Source: Oscillospiraceae bacterium (GTDB taxonomy: Bacteria; Bacillota_A; Clostridia; Oscillospirales; Oscillospiraceae). From it: a stretch of 7,407 bases of DNA. The stretch lies in contig JAGBEM010000079.1 in the NCBI GenBank assembly GCA_017936985.1, forward strand, positions 1 to 7,407, given 5' to 3'. Below the pieces are notes generated by a model. The model ran no database searches and was not told where the DNA came from. It saw only the letters and a list, made by a program, of their open reading frames with translations. The position numbers and the translations under genes were made by a program. Positions 5,658 to 7,407 of this stretch are shown here, piece after piece. Position 1 is the stretch's first letter; each line of letters opens with the position of its first letter.

Positions 5658-6644
5658 TCAGTATTGCCAGGGGGGATTGGTCGGCTGGGGGGCAGGGGTG
5701 TCCAACGCGGTGGGTTTGAGGGCGTTGTATACATGGGCGTAGGTGACGGTAACTTCGTTCTTTTTCCAGGAATACAGAAGAAGCTGTCCGGCGGCGTACA
5801 CAAACAGGAAAATGAAATAGCTGGCATCCGGCGACCAGGGCAGATCCACGCCAAAGGCGGTCAGGATCAGATCACCGTAGCAAAGCAGGCTGACAAGCAG
5901 ATCCAGAACATAAAACCACCAGAAGCTGAAGTCCAGCTTCAAAAGTGCGATGCAGTTATGCCTGGTGAGCCGGAAGCTATCCAGGATCGCGGCAAAAGCG
6001 CCCTTGCGCTGGCCGTCCATGATGCTGAAGTTTGCCATGCGCAGCCGGTAATAGATGGGCAGGGTCACCAGCAGGAAAATAGCCAGGAAGATCAGAATCA
6101 GCGGAAGATAGACGCTTTCCATTGCGGCAAGCAGAGCCTCTTGGGAGATTTCCCCGGTTTCCATCATAGGCTCCAGAGTTGTCATCAGCTCCTGGGCCCA
6201 GGGGGTCATGACGAAAACGGAAGCACTGATATAAACGCAGACAAAGCCGATGAACAAATAGATGGCTGCTTGCAGCAGCGTTAGCCGGAAGATGGGGCCA
6301 AACCGGCGGAAGCCTGAAAGCAGGGAATGTTCGTCTGCGGCTTCCTGCCGGGAAAGCTGCAAACAGGCATAGAGATAACCGCAATTCCACACGGGCAGCA
6401 CCAGGATCTGGGCGTAACGCAGCAGAGATTGGACGGTAGTCAAAACCGAACGGGTACCGATGCCGCCGAGGCCTCCGGTGGTGCCGATCTTTTGCTCCAG
6501 CAGATAGTCGATCACCGTAAGCACAATAGCCAGAAGCAAGGTAGCCCCGGTATGAATGAGGATCAGTCTTTTGGGATCTTTCTGTGCTTTCGCCAGGGAA
6601 TCTCCGGCGGCAGATTTTACAGCGCGGCGGTCAAATAGTGCCAT
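5658..6644 (-). CDS. Six-helix membrane protein, DUF975-like
   Basis: Encodes 328 residues with probable membrane segments at about 26-48, 70-95, 117-145, 177-199, 237-265 and 273-292. The C-terminal block has DSFRLTRHNCIALLKLDFSF (222-241), then a Trp/Tyr-rich helix and NEVTVTYAHVYNAL near 296-309. This resembles DUF975 proteins, where S-x-x-L-x-x-x-N-x-x-x-L-x-x-L-x-x-S-F precedes a helix and a Y-x-x-A-x-x-x-x-F-Y/Y-x-x-L ending. The resemblance is from memory and moderate; the protein is longer than a minimal DUF975 member. The N-terminus (residues 1-25) is polar and basic, and the tail is proline-rich (PAPQPTNPPWQY). The function is unknown. The start is supported by AAAGGAGG (complement of 6653-6660) with 8 bases of spacing. 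It is divergent from an XRE-type regulator that may control it. Confidence 0.8.
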   Translation of the reverse strand: MALFDRRAVKSAAGDSLAKAQKDPKRLILIHTGATLLLAIVLTVIDYLLEQKIGTTGGLGGIGTRSVLTTVQSLLRYAQILVLPVWNCGYLYACLQLSRQEAADEHSLLSGFRRFGPIFRLTLLQAAIYLFIGFVCVYISASVFVMTPWAQELMTTLEPMMETGEISQEALLAAMESVYLPLILIFLAIFLLVTLPIYYRLRMANFSIMDGQRKGAFAAILDSFRLTRHNCIALLKLDFSFWWFYVLDLLVSLLCYGDLILTAFGVDLPWSPDASYFIFLFVYAAGQLLLYSWKKNEVTVTYAHVYNALKPTALDTPAPQPTNPPWQY

Positions 6645-6676
6645 AAACCACGCCTCCTTTATGTGTTGTTTTCTCT

Positions 6677-6705
6677 ATGGTAAACCAAATGGGAGAAAAT
6701 AGCAA
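6677..6705 (-). promoter_or_regulatory. Probable promoter of the DUF975-like gene
   Basis: On the minus strand, TTGCTA (complement of 6700-6705) and TACCAT (complement of 6677-6682) are 17 bases apart. Each matches consensus at four of six positions. The position fits the start at 6644, but the boxes are weak, so this is a tentative call. Confidence 0.45.
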
Positions 6706-6723
6706 ATGAATTTTTTGTAACGG

Positions 6724-6752
6724 TGGAAATCTGACAGAATCTGTGCTACAAT
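6724..6752 (+). promoter_or_regulatory. Promoter of the XRE/TPR regulator gene
   Basis: The -10 box TACAAT (6747-6752) is preceded by an extended TGC (6744-6746). A weak -35 box TGGAAA (6724-6729) lies 17 bases upstream. The -10 region TGTGCTACAAT closely matches that of the HAD gene promoter (TGTGATACAAT at 3094-3104 by alignment). Its -35 box lies 18 bases from that of the divergent minus-strand promoter. Confidence 0.68.
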
Positions 6753-6775
6753 AGGGGTAAATCACAATTACCTGC

Positions 6776-6782
6776 AAGGAGG
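6776..6782 (+). promoter_or_regulatory. Ribosome binding site that decides the XRE/TPR start
   Basis: AAGGAGG is 7 bases before the ATG at 6790 but only 1 base before the in-frame ATG at 6784. The second ATG is therefore the likely start. Confidence 0.78.
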
Positions 6783-6789
6783 GATGGAC

Positions 6790-7407
6790 ATGGAGTTGGG
6801 TCAACGGCTCAAGCAGGCGCGGCTGGAAATGGGACTTTCCCAGCGGCAGCTGTGCGAAAACCTGATCACCCGGAATATGCTTTCGCAAATTGAAAACGGC
6901 TCTGCCCGTCCGTCCATGGATGTGCTGCGGACGTTGGCGGCAAGGTTAGGGAAAAGCATTAGCTACTTCCTGGAGGAGGATGTGGTGGTATCTTCTAACC
7001 AGGTTGTCATGGAAAAAGCGCGGAAGGCTTACTGCCAGGACGCATTTGATGATGTTTGCGAGATTTTGAAAGACTATCGGGCACCGGATGATGTTTTTGA
7101 TGGAGAGCGGTGGCTACTGGAGGCGATGAGCTGCCTGCGGCTTGCCCAAAGGGCGCTGGAAGCGGAAAAACGGCCGCTGGCAGTGCAGCTTTTGAATCGG
7201 TGTGCTGAAACGGGACGAAATTCACCCTACTACGGTCTGGAATTGGAGCGCACACGGTGTTTGCTATTGGCGCAGATTCAGCCGGAGGTACTGGAATCGC
7301 TTCCGGGGATAGATGCGGAGCTGCGTTTACGAGGAAAGGTGGCTCTGGAGGCTGGAGAGGCGGTCAGAGCGGCGAAGATCCTGGATGCGGCGGAAGACCA
7401 GACGGAT
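6790..7407 (+). CDS. XRE-family regulator with probable TPR-like C-terminal domain, 3' truncated by window
   Basis: The frame is open for 206 codons to the end of the window, with no stop. Residues 5-62 form an XRE/Cro-C1 helix-turn-helix: LSQRQLCENL (16-25), then the recognition helix TRNMLSQIENG (27-37), then RPSMDVLRTLAARLGKSISYFLEE. Asn38-type contacts apart, this is the full domain. From about residue 70 the protein is all helical, with A/L/E-rich pairs such as ERWLLEAMSCLRLAQRALEA and RPLAVQLLNRCAE. This fits a TPR-like superhelix as in PlcR/Rgg-type or other XRE-TPR regulators, where the repeats can bind peptides or proteins; no ligand can be inferred here. It is divergent from the membrane protein gene at 5658-6644 and may control that gene and itself. 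Confidence 0.85.
   Translation, partial: MELGQRLKQARLEMGLSQRQLCENLITRNMLSQIENGSARPSMDVLRTLAARLGKSISYFLEEDVVVSSNQVVMEKARKAYCQDAFDDVCEILKDYRAPDDVFDGERWLLEAMSCLRLAQRALEAEKRPLAVQLLNRCAETGRNSPYYGLELERTRCLLLAQIQPEVLESLPGIDAELRLRGKVALEAGEAVRAAKILDAAEDQTD

Noticed and set aside
5664..6284. A 206-codon plus-strand open frame opposite the DUF975-like gene.
   Set aside because: Its product is Gly/Gln/His-rich without domain features. The minus strand has a strong ribosome binding site and clear membrane helices.

Overview
The window reads as ordinary chromosome of a Bacillota bacterium, most likely a mid-GC gut clostridium of the Oscillospirales type. This is inferred from strong AGGAGG-type ribosome binding sites, sigma-A-like promoters with 17-base spacers, intrinsic terminators, and protein families common in that group (CotH kinase, DUF5107, DUF2975 with a YozG-like regulator). 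I see no rRNA, tRNA, CRISPR array, insertion sequence, phage gene or attachment site. No stretch longer than 300 bases lacks a gene.

Left part (1-3823): the window opens inside a plus-strand gene that looks like the C-terminal end of a large DUF5107/TPR protein. Three plus-strand genes follow, each with its own promoter: a membrane-anchored CotH-family kinase-like protein (712-2271), an SGNH/GDSL hydrolase (2364-3023) and a HAD phosphatase of the phosphoglycolate phosphatase type (3170-3823). The last two end in clear terminators. The CotH-family gene ends in a GC-rich hairpin whose 3' arm carries the -35 box of the next promoter.

Middle part (3824-5653): one promoter appears to drive four tightly packed plus-strand genes: a four-helix membrane protein, a DUF2975 membrane protein, a 76-residue YozG-like XRE regulator, and a three-helix membrane protein with a C-terminal extracytoplasmic domain. 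The gene junctions overlap or nearly touch. The DUF2975-YozG pair is a recurring partnership in Bacillota (yoaS/yozG in Bacillus subtilis) of unknown function; the two outer membrane proteins are not recognised. A short two-way terminator separates this operon from the next, oppositely oriented gene.

Right part (5658-7407): a minus-strand six-helix membrane protein resembling DUF975 is divergent from a plus-strand XRE regulator with a probable TPR-like C-terminal part that runs off the window. The 145 bases between them hold back-to-back promoters, so the regulator may control its membrane neighbour and itself. Nothing here is clearly a new system. The best candidates for a second look are the four-gene DUF2975/YozG operon, the hairpin-promoter overlap at 2291-2332, and the membrane-anchored CotH-like kinase.
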